Of a stretch of DNA of 64,000 nucleotides, positions 1 through 7,637 are shown piece by piece (position 1 is the stretch's first letter; each line of letters starts with the position of its first letter). Under the pieces are notes generated by a model. The model made no database searches. It was not told where the DNA came from and saw nothing but the letters and a program-made list of their open reading frames with translations. This DNA comes from Chromobacterium violaceum ATCC 12472 (GTDB taxonomy: Bacteria > Pseudomonadota > Gammaproteobacteria > Burkholderiales > Chromobacteriaceae), in NCBI RefSeq assembly GCF_000007705.1, contig NC_005085.1:2737752-2801751 (forward strand). The letters run 5' to 3'. The position numbers and the translations under genes are program-made.

Positions 1-556
1 GGCCGAACAGGCCCATGGTGATGACGATGGGCACCACGAACTGCACGATGGATACGCCCAGATTGCCCAGGCCGGCGTTCAGGCCCAGCGCGGTGCCCTT
101 TTCCGACTTGGGGAAGAAGAAGCTGATATTGGCCATGCTGGAGCTGAAATTGCCGCCGCCGAAGCCGCACAGCAGCGCCAGCGTCACCATGGTCACATAG
201 CTGGTGTCCGGGTTCTGCACCGCGAAGCCTATGCCCACCGCCGGAATCAGCAGGCTGGCGGTGGAGATCGCCGTCCACTTGCGGCCGCCGAACACCGGCA
301 CCATGAAGGAATAGAAGATGCGCAGCGTGGCGCCGGACAAGGCCGGCAGCGCCGCCAGCCAGAACAGCTGGTTCTGGGTGTAGCCGAAGCCGATATTGGG
401 CATGTTCAGCACCGCCACGCTCCACACCTGCCAGATCACGAAGGCCAGCGTCAGCGCCGGAATCGAGATCCACAGGTTGCGCCGCGCCACCGAGCGTCCC
501 TGCTGCTGCCAGAACGAAGCCGATTCCGGCTCCCAGTGTTTGATCAGATAAGTCAT
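1..556 (-). CDS. narK: NarK-family nitrate/nitrite transporter, 3' part cut by window edge
   Basis: Major facilitator nitrate/nitrite transporter of the inner membrane, missing its C-terminal half because the gene runs off the left edge. It begins MTYLIKHWEPES, and the next stretch (RRNLWISIPALTLAF) is typical of the longer NarK/NarK2 antiporter branch. The first nitrate signature, GLNAGLGNLG, is encoded near positions 50-100. A GGGAGAC ribosome-binding site precedes the start. It begins 20 bp after the stop of the other narK copy, so the two are probably cotranscribed. In denitrifiers and nitrate respirers such a pair usually sits just before narGHJI, which would lie to the left of this window (inference). 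Transporter family is firm; transport direction is not shown by sequence. Confidence 0.9.
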   Translation of the reverse strand, partial: MTYLIKHWEPESASFWQQQGRSVARRNLWISIPALTLAFVIWQVWSVAVLNMPNIGFGYTQNQLFWLAALPALSGATLRIFYSFMVPVFGGRKWTAISTASLLIPAVGIGFAVQNPDTSYVTMVTLALLCGFGGGNFSSSMANISFFFPKSEKGTALGLNAGLGNLGVSIVQFVVPIVITMGLFG

Positions 557-576
557 CAGTGTCTCCCGCGCCGCGC

Positions 577-1860
577 TCAGCCGCGTTCGTTGGTCAAGGG
601 AATGGGATTGACGGGCTCGGCCGCGCGCGCCCGCGCCTTGGCTCTTGCCGCCGATTTGAAGGAAAAATGCATCCACACCAGGCTGACGCACACCGTGCCG
701 TACAGCAGCATGAAGGCGCTGCTGCGCACGCCGGTCAGGTCGAGCAAGACGCCGAACAGGATGGGCAGCAGGAAGCCGCCCAGGCCGCCGGACAGGCCGA
801 CCACGCCGGACACCGCGCCGATGGAGTCGGGAAATTCGTCGGAGATGAACTTGAACACCGAGGCCTTGCCTATCGCCATCGCCACGCCCACCAGGAACAG
901 CAGGCCGGTGAACAGGTAGACGTTGAGGCCGATGTGCAGGCTGAGCGGCCCGCCGGTGGTCGCCACGCGCATCTCGGTCTGCGGATAGGACAGCAGGAAG
1001 AAGGCCACCCAGCACACCCACATCACCGCCCAAGTGACCACGTAGGGGCCGAAGCGGTCAGACAGATAGCCCCCCACCGCGCGCAGCACGCCGCCCGGCA
1101 AGGAGAAACAGGCCGCCAGCAACGCCGCGTGCTTCAGGTCCAGCCCGTACTCGCCGACGTAGTACTTGGTCATCCACAGCGCCAGCGCCACGTAGCCGCC
1201 GAACACCACCGAGTAGTACTGGCAATAGCGCAGCACCGCCGGATGCTTCATCAGCGCCAGCTGCTGGCGCAGCGTCACCGTGGACGGCGCCTTGTGGGCC
1301 GGATCGCTGAAGGAGAACAGCCAGAACAGGATGGCGGCGGCCAGCATGATCAGCGCGTAGGCGGTGGGCACGCTCTGCCAGCCCCAGGCCAGGATCAGCG
1401 CCGGGGCCACCAGCTTGGTCAGCGCCGAGCCGGCGTTGCCGGCGCCGAAAATGCCCATGGCCAGGCCCTGCTGCTCCTTGCGGAACCAGCGCGCCACATA
1501 GGGCGTGCCGACCGAGAACGAACCGCCGGCCAGGCCGACGAATAGCCCGGCCAGCAGGAACTGCCAGTAGGCGCTGGCGAACTGCATCAGGTAGATGGGC
1601 AGCACGCAGCTGAGCATCAGCGCGAACAGCACCGGGCGGCCGCCGTAGCGGTCGGTCCAGATGCCCAGCGGCACGCGGATCAGCGAACCGGTCAGCACCG
1701 GCGTGGCGGCCAGGATGCCGAACTCGGTTTCATTGAGGCCCAGCTGCTGCTTGATCGGGATGCCCAGCACCGCGAACATCATCCAGACCATGAAGCAGAG
1801 GGTGAAAGCCAGCGTGCTGCTGGCCAGCACGCTGTAGCGTTTGAATGTCGGGGAAGTCAT
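577..1860 (-). CDS. narK: NarK1-type nitrate/proton symporter (MFS)
   Basis: Twelve-helix major facilitator protein of 427 residues that probably imports nitrate with protons. The N-terminal half carries the nitrate signature (IFGAGNAGSALTK, about residue 140) and the C-terminal half carries a second glycine-rich signature (GVVGLSGGLGGF). The RxPLGxWTDRxGGR loop between helices 2 and 3 is the MFS motif. It belongs to the shorter NarK1 branch, whereas its downstream neighbour is of the longer NarK2 branch; this pairing of symporter and antiporter is known from Paracoccus and Pseudomonas. No clear FNR or NarL site was found in the 148 bp upstream, apart from a short inverted repeat near 1990. 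Confidence 0.9.
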   Translation of the reverse strand: MTSPTFKRYSVLASSTLAFTLCFMVWMMFAVLGIPIKQQLGLNETEFGILAATPVLTGSLIRVPLGIWTDRYGGRPVLFALMLSCVLPIYLMQFASAYWQFLLAGLFVGLAGGSFSVGTPYVARWFRKEQQGLAMGIFGAGNAGSALTKLVAPALILAWGWQSVPTAYALIMLAAAILFWLFSFSDPAHKAPSTVTLRQQLALMKHPAVLRYCQYYSVVFGGYVALALWMTKYYVGEYGLDLKHAALLAACFSLPGGVLRAVGGYLSDRFGPYVVTWAVMWVCWVAFFLLSYPQTEMRVATTGGPLSLHIGLNVYLFTGLLFLVGVAMAIGKASVFKFISDEFPDSIGAVSGVVGLSGGLGGFLLPILFGVLLDLTGVRSSAFMLLYGTVCVSLVWMHFSFKSAARAKARARAAEPVNPIPLTNERG

Positions 1861-1984
1861 GGCGCCATATCCATGGAGTGGTCATGGCTACCACGATAAG
1901 CGACGGCGGCGCGCGCCGATATTCGTCTGTCGCAGGACTGTCAGTCTGCCAACGGACGAGGCGGATTAACCCTTACGGCTGGCG

Positions 1985-2006
1985 CCGGCTACTCCCAATG
2001 GGGGAG
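1985..2006. other. Short inverted repeat between pqiC and narK
   Basis: Imperfect dyad CTCCC-N5-GGGAG with flanking paired bases just after the pqiC stop. It lacks a T-run, so it is a weak terminator candidate. Its 7-2-7 layout loosely resembles a NarL/NarP site but mismatches the heptamer consensus. Function is undecided. Confidence 0.25.
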
Positions 2007-2008
2007 AG

Positions 2009-2602
2009 TCAGCCCGCGCGCCACCATTCCGGGTGCTGGGCCAGCGGCGCGGCGATGTCGGCGGCCAGGCCGTCCAGCAACGTCTGCAGTCCGGCAAGCA
2101 GCGCTCCAGGCTGGTCCGACGCCACCGGCTGGCTGCGGCTGAAGCCGCCGCGCGCCAGTATCCTGCCGTCGGCCGCGTTCTGCAGCTGCCAGGCCGCCTC
2201 CAGCGCCGCGCCCTGCCCCGGCTTCAGGCTGAGGCCGCGCACGTCTACGGCGATGCGCAGCTCGCCGCCGTCCATGCCCGGCTGCGGATAAGCGTAGACG
2301 CTGGCCACGCCGCTGGCGCGCGCCACGCCCAGGCTGAGCCGCTGCGCCAGCAAGCGGTCCAGCGGCGCGCTCCAGCGATCGAACTCCTGCAGTTTCAGCT
2401 CGCCGCCGCCCATGTCCAGCACCAGTTGCGGCCTATCCAGCGCCGCGGGCAGGCTCACCGGCCCCAGCAGCACCCGCTTGCCGAACTGGGCCTGCGCCTG
2501 CGGCGCGGCCGGCGCGTCCAGGCCGTAGAAACGGGACTGCGGCGACGCGCAGCCCGCCAGCGCGGCGGCCAGAAAAACGGCGGGAATCCAATGTCTGATC
2601 AT
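2009..2602 (-). CDS. pqiC: PqiC-like outer-membrane lipoprotein of the Pqi MCE system
   Basis: Lipoprotein of 197 residues from the ABC-transport auxiliary lipoprotein (PqiC/YmbA) family. The signal peptide ends in a lipobox LAGC with Cys18, followed by the conserved opening SRFYGLDAP. In E. coli PqiC sits in the outer membrane and meets the periplasm-spanning PqiB tube, supporting lipid movement between membranes. The start codon overlaps the pqiB stop by 4 bp (ATGA-type coupling), so it is the last gene of the operon. No unusual features; length is normal for the family. Confidence 0.9.
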   Translation of the reverse strand: MIRHWIPAVFLAAALAGCASPQSRFYGLDAPAAPQAQAQFGKRVLLGPVSLPAALDRPQLVLDMGGGELKLQEFDRWSAPLDRLLAQRLSLGVARASGVASVYAYPQPGMDGGELRIAVDVRGLSLKPGQGAALEAAWQLQNAADGRILARGGFSRSQPVASDQPGALLAGLQTLLDGLAADIAAPLAQHPEWWRAG

Positions 2603-4218
2603 GGTTGAGCCTCCTTGCCGCGCACCAGCGCCTCGGGATGGCGGTCCAGGTAATCGGCCAGCGCGCGGAAGCTGCGCGCGGTCTCCTTCACTTCCTGCGC
2701 GGCGGCGCGCACGTCCTGCTGCAGCGGCGAATCGGCGCGCATGGCCTGGCGGGTGGCCTCCAGCGTCTGCTGCAGCTGCTCCAGCGTCTTCAGCGTCTGG
2801 GGCACCGCGTCGCCGTTCAGGCCGTCGGACAGCTTCTTCACGCTGTCCAGCGTCTGGTGCAGCGATTTCAGCGAGGCGTCGGCCTCCTTGCCTATGCTGT
2901 CGAACGGCACCGCGTCCAGTTTCTTGACGATGCGCTGCAGCACCCGCTGCAGCTCCTCCAGGTCGCCCGAAATGGTCGGCAGCTCGGGCAGGCCGTTGCG
3001 CACGACCAGCTTGGCCGGCGGCGCGTCGCGGAAGAAGTCCAGCGCCACGTAGAGCTGGCCGGTGATCAGATTGCCGGAGCGCAGCTGGGCGCGCATGCCG
3101 TTGGCCACCAGCGCCTGCGGCGACAGCTTGCCGCTGATGCGGCCGCCGCGCGACAGGCTGTCCAGCCGGCTGGGATAGGTGCGGATGTCCACCGTCATGT
3201 CGAAATCTTTGCGTTCCGGCACGTACTGCACGCCTATCGCCGTCACCTCGCCTATGGTGATGCCGCGGAAGTCCACCGGCGCGCCGACGCTCAGGCCGCG
3301 CAGCGACTGGCGGAAACGCAGGCGGAACGGCTGCATCTCGCGGTCCGGGTTCTGCAGCGCCCTGTCGCGGCTGTCGTGCAGGATGAAGTTGCGGTCGGAC
3401 AGCGGGATGCCGGCGTTGTCGGCCAGCGGCGTCTCGAAAGCGATGCCGCCCAGCGCGATCGCCGCCAGCGACTGGGTGCTGACGTTGAGGCCGTTGGCGC
3501 TCAGCGACACGTCGACTCCGCTGGCGTGCCAGAAGCGGCTGTTGGCGGACACGAAACGGTCGTACGGCGCGTTGATGAAGACGGCGACCTTGACGTAGCC
3601 GCCCTTGGAGTCCAGCTCGTAGCCGACCACCTGCCCCACCGGCACCCGGCGGAAATACACCGGCGAGCCGGTGTTCAGCGAGCCCAGGTTGTCTGCGCGC
3701 AGCGTGAAGGTCTGGCCGGGCAGGTCGGCGTTGATGATGGGCGGGGTTTCCAGGCCGACAAAGTCGGTCTTGCGCGCCTCGCTCTTGCCGATGTCCATGC
3801 CGATGTAGGAACCGGACAGCACCGTGCCCAGGCCGGACACGCCGCCGCCGGACACGCGCGGCCGCACCACCCAGAAGCGGCTGTCCTCCGCCAGGTAGTC
3901 GGCCGCCTCCTTGCTCAGTTGCGCGGTGGCGACGATGGCCTGCCGGTTGGGGCTGAGCTTGACCGAGGTCACCTCGCCGATTTCCACGTCCTTGTACTTG
4001 ATCCGGGTCTTGCCGGCCTCTATCCCCTCGGCGTTCTGGAAGGAGATGGTGATGGTGGGGCCGCGCGACAGCACGGCGTGCACCGCCAGCCAGCCGCCTA
4101 TCAGCGCCGCCACCACCGGGATCAGCCAGACCAGCGACGGCGCCCAGCGACGGCGGCGCACCGGCACCGCCTGCGGCAGATCGTCCTGCTCCGGTTTTTG
4201 TGGATTGTCACTGCTCAT
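2599..4218 (-). CDS. pqiB: PqiB, MCE-domain periplasm-spanning lipid transport protein
   Basis: Protein of 539 residues with one N-terminal transmembrane helix (about residues 28-50) followed by three MlaD/MCE domains, beginning near residues 52, 165 and 290, and a C-terminal helical tail rich in Leu and Gln. In E. coli PqiB forms hexameric stacked MCE rings and a helical needle reaching the outer membrane. It overlaps the upstream pqiA2 by 11 bp and the downstream pqiC by 4 bp, so translation is tightly coupled. Length matches the family (E. coli 546 residues). Confidence 0.92.
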   Translation of the reverse strand: MSSDNPQKPEQDDLPQAVPVRRRRWAPSLVWLIPVVAALIGGWLAVHAVLSRGPTITISFQNAEGIEAGKTRIKYKDVEIGEVTSVKLSPNRQAIVATAQLSKEAADYLAEDSRFWVVRPRVSGGGVSGLGTVLSGSYIGMDIGKSEARKTDFVGLETPPIINADLPGQTFTLRADNLGSLNTGSPVYFRRVPVGQVVGYELDSKGGYVKVAVFINAPYDRFVSANSRFWHASGVDVSLSANGLNVSTQSLAAIALGGIAFETPLADNAGIPLSDRNFILHDSRDRALQNPDREMQPFRLRFRQSLRGLSVGAPVDFRGITIGEVTAIGVQYVPERKDFDMTVDIRTYPSRLDSLSRGGRISGKLSPQALVANGMRAQLRSGNLITGQLYVALDFFRDAPPAKLVVRNGLPELPTISGDLEELQRVLQRIVKKLDAVPFDSIGKEADASLKSLHQTLDSVKKLSDGLNGDAVPQTLKTLEQLQQTLEATRQAMRADSPLQQDVRAAAQEVKETARSFRALADYLDRHPEALVRGKEAQP

Positions 4219-4843
4219 CGTGTTCCTCTACCGGATCCCAGATCATCCTGGGATCGAAACTCATCGCGGCCAGCATGGTCAGCACCACCACCGCGCCGAA
4301 GGCGATCGCCCCCGGCCCGGCCTTGATGCTGGCCAGCGACTGCCATTGCACCAGCGCCACCATCAGCGCCACCACGAAAATGTCCAGCATCGACCACGGG
4401 CCGATCACTTCTATCATCCGGTACAGCCGCGTCCGCTGGCGCGGTGCCCAGCTCCAACGCCACTGCACGCTGCACAACAACAGCAGCAAGGCCAGTATCT
4501 TCAGCAGCGGCACCAGCACACTGGCGGTGAACACCACCAGCGCCAGCGGCCAGGAATCATTGTTCCACAAGTAGACCACGCCGCTCATGATGGTGTCGCG
4601 CTGCACGCCGGTCAGCGCCGTGGTTTCCATGATGGGCAGCAGATTGGCCGGCAGATAGCTGATCATCGCCGCCAGCAGCAGCGCCCAGCAGCGCTGCAGC
4701 GCAGCCGGCCGCCGCAAATGCAGCGGCGCGGCGCAGCGCGGGCAGACGCCCGCCTCGCGCGGAGGCAGCCTCACCAGCAGCCCGCAGCCATGGCACAGGC
4801 ACAGATTGCGCGCGGCCGCGCTGTTCAAGGGGTAGCGCGGCAT
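4208..4843 (-). CDS. pqiA: PqiA C-terminal-half protein (second of a split pair)
   Basis: Integral membrane protein equal to the second half of E. coli PqiA. It opens with two CxxC pairs (CLCHGCG and CPRCAAP, a rubredoxin-like zinc ribbon) followed by four hydrophobic segments. The start is taken at 4843 (MPRYPLN); an ATG at 4861 is also possible. It overlaps the 3' end of the upstream pqiA half by 19-37 bp in another frame, so the split is a true two-gene arrangement rather than one broken ORF. Each half keeps its own zinc ribbon and membrane domain, as in some other Proteobacteria. It probably anchors the PqiB tube in the inner membrane. Confidence 0.85.
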   Translation of the reverse strand: MPRYPLNSAAARNLCLCHGCGLLVRLPPREAGVCPRCAAPLHLRRPAALQRCWALLLAAMISYLPANLLPIMETTALTGVQRDTIMSGVVYLWNNDSWPLALVVFTASVLVPLLKILALLLLLCSVQWRWSWAPRQRTRLYRMIEVIGPWSMLDIFVVALMVALVQWQSLASIKAGPGAIAFGAVVVLTMLAAMSFDPRMIWDPVEEHDEQ

Positions 4844-5445
4844 GACTGGTAACGTTCCCATAATTGATGCGGCCGGAAGCGGCTGGCGCTGGCCGCCATC
4901 ATCACGATCAGGCCGAAAAACGCCCACAGGCCGATGCCGGGCTGCACGCTGGCGAGATGGACCAGCTTGACCAGCGAAACCAGCACCCCCAGCAGGAAGA
5001 CCTCCACCATGCACCAGGGGCGCGCCAGCCCGCGCAGCCGCATCATCGCCGGAAAGCCCGGCAACGCGCGGCCGAACAGCAGCGGCAGCTGCAGGTAGAG
5101 CATGCTGGCCAACTCCAGCGCCGGCATCACGATGCCGGTGAACAGCACCAGCAGCGCCACCTCCGGCATGCCCTGCCCATGCAGCGCCAGCGCGGTCTGC
5201 CACAGGGTGGCGGCGTTGCGGTTGCCGGCGATTTCCAGCACCAGCACCGGGTAGACGTTGGCGATCGCGAACATCACCGCGCCCGCCGCCAGCAGCGCCA
5301 CGCCGGCCTGCGGCCCGCTGTCCGAGTACTCGTACAGCTGGGCGCCGCAGCGCGGGCAATGCACGCACACCCGCCCGGCCTGCGCGCCGGGCAGGCGCAG
5401 CAGCAGGTCGCAATCATGGCAGGCCGTCAGGCTCACACCGTCCAT
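4825..5445 (-). CDS. pqiA: PqiA N-terminal-half protein (first of a split pair)
   Basis: Membrane protein of 206 residues, starting MDGVSLTACHDC behind a GGAGCGC ribosome-binding site. Two cysteine pairs (ACHDC and CVHCPRCG) form a predicted zinc ribbon, followed by four hydrophobic segments. It matches the first half of PqiA, and the second half is the overlapping next gene. The open frame extends further upstream, but that part overlaps the helix-hairpin-helix gene and lacks membrane-protein character, so the internal start is preferred. The start overlaps the upstream gene's 3' end by 13 bp, suggesting one four- or five-gene transcript ending in pqiC. Confidence 0.85.
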   Translation of the reverse strand: MDGVSLTACHDCDLLLRLPGAQAGRVCVHCPRCGAQLYEYSDSGPQAGVALLAAGAVMFAIANVYPVLVLEIAGNRNAATLWQTALALHGQGMPEVALLVLFTGIVMPALELASMLYLQLPLLFGRALPGFPAMMRLRGLARPWCMVEVFLLGVLVSLVKLVHLASVQPGIGLWAFFGLIVMMAASASRFRPHQLWERYQSCRATP

Positions 5446-5747
5446 CTGCGCTTGCGCTCCGCGGTGAAGCTTGGCCAGGCGCGCGCCTCGCCGGTATCCA
5501 TGTAATGGCAGACCGACATCAGCACATCGAGCACGCAGGGATCGTGGCGCTCGCCGGTGGCGTCGCACAGCCGCAGGTAAAGCTGGTGGGGATCGCGGCC
5601 CCGCAAATCAGCCGGATGATTGAATCCGAGCAGCCGCAAATCGGCGGCGGCGCGCGGGCCGACATTGGGCAGCTGCAGCAGATCGGTGGCGGCGTCCGGC
5701 GGCGGACAGCGGGATGGGTGCATGGAAAACGGCCGTGGCGTAGTCAT
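5433..5747 (-). CDS. Small helix-hairpin-helix protein (Cdd1-like)
   Basis: Protein of 104 residues, or 96 if the ATG at 5723 is used. It resembles the Cdd1 / mitomycin-resistance helix-hairpin-helix family: LPNVGPRAAADLRLLG is a HhH motif and the following DPHQLYLRLCDATG and DPCVLDVL segments are typical of that family. Function of the family is not established, although a HhH fold suggests nucleic-acid contact. It overlaps pqiA, so it is at least transcribed with the pqi genes. A functional link to lipid transport is not implied by sequence. Neither start has a strong ribosome-binding site. Confidence 0.75.
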   Translation of the reverse strand: MTTPRPFSMHPSRCPPPDAATDLLQLPNVGPRAAADLRLLGFNHPADLRGRDPHQLYLRLCDATGERHDPCVLDVLMSVCHYMDTGEARAWPSFTAERKRRWTV

Positions 5748-5809
5748 TCAGACTACATGATAAAGGAGCGGCCGCCTCAGTTCAAAGCGGCCGCGCCCGG
5801 ACAAACCGC

Positions 5810-6574
5810 TCAGCCGTGCAAGATATCCCAGGCCAGCTTGCAGATCAGTACGCTGGTCAGACCAAGAAACAGCACCCGCACGAAACCGGCGCCCTTCTTC
5901 ATCGCCAGCCGCGTGCCCACCATCGCGCCGGCCATATTGGCGGCCGCCATCGGCAGCGCGAACTGGTACAGCACGTGGCCGGCGCCGACGAAGAAGATCA
6001 GCGCCGCGACATTGGTAGTCAGGTTCACCACCTTGGCCGCCGCCGAGGCGTGCAGGAAATCGAAAGCGAAGAAGCGGATGAACAGGAACATCAGGAAGCT
6101 GCCGGTGCCGGGACCGAACAAGCCGTCGTAGAAGCCGATCGCACCGCCGATGGCCATGCCAATCGCCATTTCCCGGCGGCCGATGGCCACCGGCTTGTGC
6201 AGCTTGCCGAAATCCTTCTTCCACAGCGTGTACACCGCCATCACCAGCAGCAGAACCAGCACCAGCGGCCGGATCACGCCTTTGGGAATCTGCGACACGG
6301 CGGCCGCCCCGGCGAAGGAAAACACGAAGGCGGTGGCCGCGGCCGGCAGCACCAGCCGCCACGGCAATTTCACCCGGCTCAGATAGGAACGCGCCGCAGA
6401 CAGCGTGCCCACCGCCGCAGACAGCTTGTTGGTGCCGAAAATGGTGGCCGGCGCGGCATTGGGCAGCGCGCTGAACAAGCCGGGTATCTGGATCAGGCCG
6501 CCGCCGCCGACCGCGGCATCCACCAGGCCCGCGCAAAAGGCGATCAGGCACAGAAAGCTCAAGCTCAACAACAT
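5810..6574 (-). CDS. TSUP-family membrane transporter (TauE/SafE-like)
   Basis: About 254-residue membrane protein with 7-8 hydrophobic segments of the TSUP (TauE/SafE, sulfite or organosulfonate exporter) family. Two glycine-rich family motifs are visible: DAAVGGGGLIQIP in the first half and YDGLFGPGTGSF in the second. The start at 6574 is preferred over 6580, because AGGAGG then sits at proper spacing. Substrate is not predictable. It is divergent from a LysR regulator gene, and the palindrome between them suggests that regulator controls it. Confidence 0.85.
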   Translation of the reverse strand: MLLSLSFLCLIAFCAGLVDAAVGGGGLIQIPGLFSALPNAAPATIFGTNKLSAAVGTLSAARSYLSRVKLPWRLVLPAAATAFVFSFAGAAAVSQIPKGVIRPLVLVLLLVMAVYTLWKKDFGKLHKPVAIGRREMAIGMAIGGAIGFYDGLFGPGTGSFLMFLFIRFFAFDFLHASAAAKVVNLTTNVAALIFFVGAGHVLYQFALPMAAANMAGAMVGTRLAMKKGAGFVRVLFLGLTSVLICKLAWDILHG

Positions 6575-6624
6575 CGTCATCCTCCTCTTCGACGCGAATT
6601 GTACGTGCAGGTCTCAAACAATGC

Positions 6625-6643
6625 TTGCAATGTTATATTGCAA
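6625..6643. promoter_or_regulatory. LysR-type operator between the TSUP gene and its LysR regulator
   Basis: Perfect 7-bp inverted repeat TTGCAAT-N5-ATTGCAA in the 91-bp divergent gap, containing the T-N11-A core expected for LysR regulators. On the minus strand it overlaps a TATAAC -10-like hexamer, so binding could control the transporter promoter directly. Another half-site-like TTGCG follows towards the lysR start. Seen in sequence; function inferred. Confidence 0.6.
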
Positions 6644-6665
6644 AAAACGCAATACAGGGGCCGCA

Positions 6666-7589
6666 ATGAAACCGCTATGGGGAATCCGGATATTCTGCGC
6701 GGTGGTGGAGCAGAAAAGCTTCGTCTCCGCCGCCCGCCAGCTGGGCACCTCGCCCAGCAGCGCCACCCGAGCGCTGCAAGCGCTGGAAGAGGAGCTGGGC
6801 GCGATGCTGCTGGCCCGCTCCAGCAAGCAGGTGGAGCTGACCATGGCCGGCGAAGCCTATTACCCCGCCGCCCGCCAGATGCTGGACCTGCAGCAGCAGG
6901 CAGAGGATGAATTGAGCCAGCAGGCCGGCGCGCCGCGCGGCTTGCTGCGCTTCTCCGCGCCGGAAACGCTGGGCCGCGAGCTCTTGCCCGCCGTGCTGGG
7001 CAGGCTGGCCGACACCCACCCCGGGCTGCGATTCGAGGTGCTGTACAGCGATTCGACACTGGAGCCGATACGGGACAAGCTGGACTTCTCGATCCGCGGC
7101 GCCTTTCCCGCGTCCAGCGAGCTGATCGGCCATCCGCTATGGCATTACCGCCGCCATCTGTACGCCAGCCCGGACTACGTCGCCCGCCACGGCGCGCCGC
7201 AGAGCCCCTCGGACCTGCCCCAGCACCGGGTGGTGATCCACACCGCCCCCAGGGTGCTGAAAGCGTGGAATTTCGTGTCGGATGAACAAGCCATCAGCCT
7301 CAACCTCAACGCCTGGCACCGCAGCAACTCCGGCAACGGCGTGCTGGACGCCGTCCGCGCCGGCATGGGCATCGCCCGGCTGGGAGACTGGCTGGCGGAG
7401 CCGCTGGCCGCGCGCGGCGAATTGGTGCGGCTGTGCCCAGCCTTCCGCATCGTGTCCAGCCACGGCGGCGACCCGCAGATGCACGCGGTTTTCGCCAGCC
7501 GCGGCATGCCGCGCAAGGCCCGGCTGCTGCTGGACGCGCTGCGCCTGGAAGCCCAGGCGCGCGGCTTCGGCCGCCATGCGCCGGGCTGA
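6666..7589 (+). CDS. LysR-family transcriptional regulator
   Basis: Regulator of 307 residues. The N-terminal winged helix-turn-helix (residues 1-60, RIFCAVVEQKSFVSAARQLG then SSATRALQALEEELG) is followed by a substrate-binding domain beginning near residue 90. It starts at ATG 6666, immediately after the divergent intergenic palindrome. The closest recognisable style is the CrgA/AaeR-like LysR group (LLRFSAPETLGRELL). Its likely target is the TSUP exporter divergent from it; the effector is unknown. The gene ends 8 bp before the terminator of the convergent ppiD gene. Confidence 0.88.
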   Translation: MKPLWGIRIFCAVVEQKSFVSAARQLGTSPSSATRALQALEEELGAMLLARSSKQVELTMAGEAYYPAARQMLDLQQQAEDELSQQAGAPRGLLRFSAPETLGRELLPAVLGRLADTHPGLRFEVLYSDSTLEPIRDKLDFSIRGAFPASSELIGHPLWHYRRHLYASPDYVARHGAPQSPSDLPQHRVVIHTAPRVLKAWNFVSDEQAISLNLNAWHRSNSGNGVLDAVRAGMGIARLGDWLAEPLAARGELVRLCPAFRIVSSHGGDPQMHAVFASRGMPRKARLLLDALRLEAQARGFGRHAPG

Positions 7590-7592
7590 AAG

Positions 7593-7617
7593 CAAAAAGC
7601 CCCGCATGCGCGGGGCT
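7593..7617 (-). terminator. Rho-independent terminator of ppiD
   Basis: Perfect hairpin AGCCCCGC-ATGC-GCGGGGCT, followed on the minus strand by TTTTT. It lies between the converging ppiD and lysR genes. The T-run is only on the ppiD side. Confidence 0.85.
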
Positions 7618-7637
7618 GGAGCCGGGACGGAGCCGGA

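Noticed and set aside
1985-2006. NarL/NarP operator before narK
   Set aside because: The dyad mismatches the NarL heptamer and sits right at the pqiC stop, so it is listed only as an undefined inverted repeat.
2605-4326. 573-codon plus-strand frame opposite pqiB
   Set aside because: Antisense shadow of a recognised gene.
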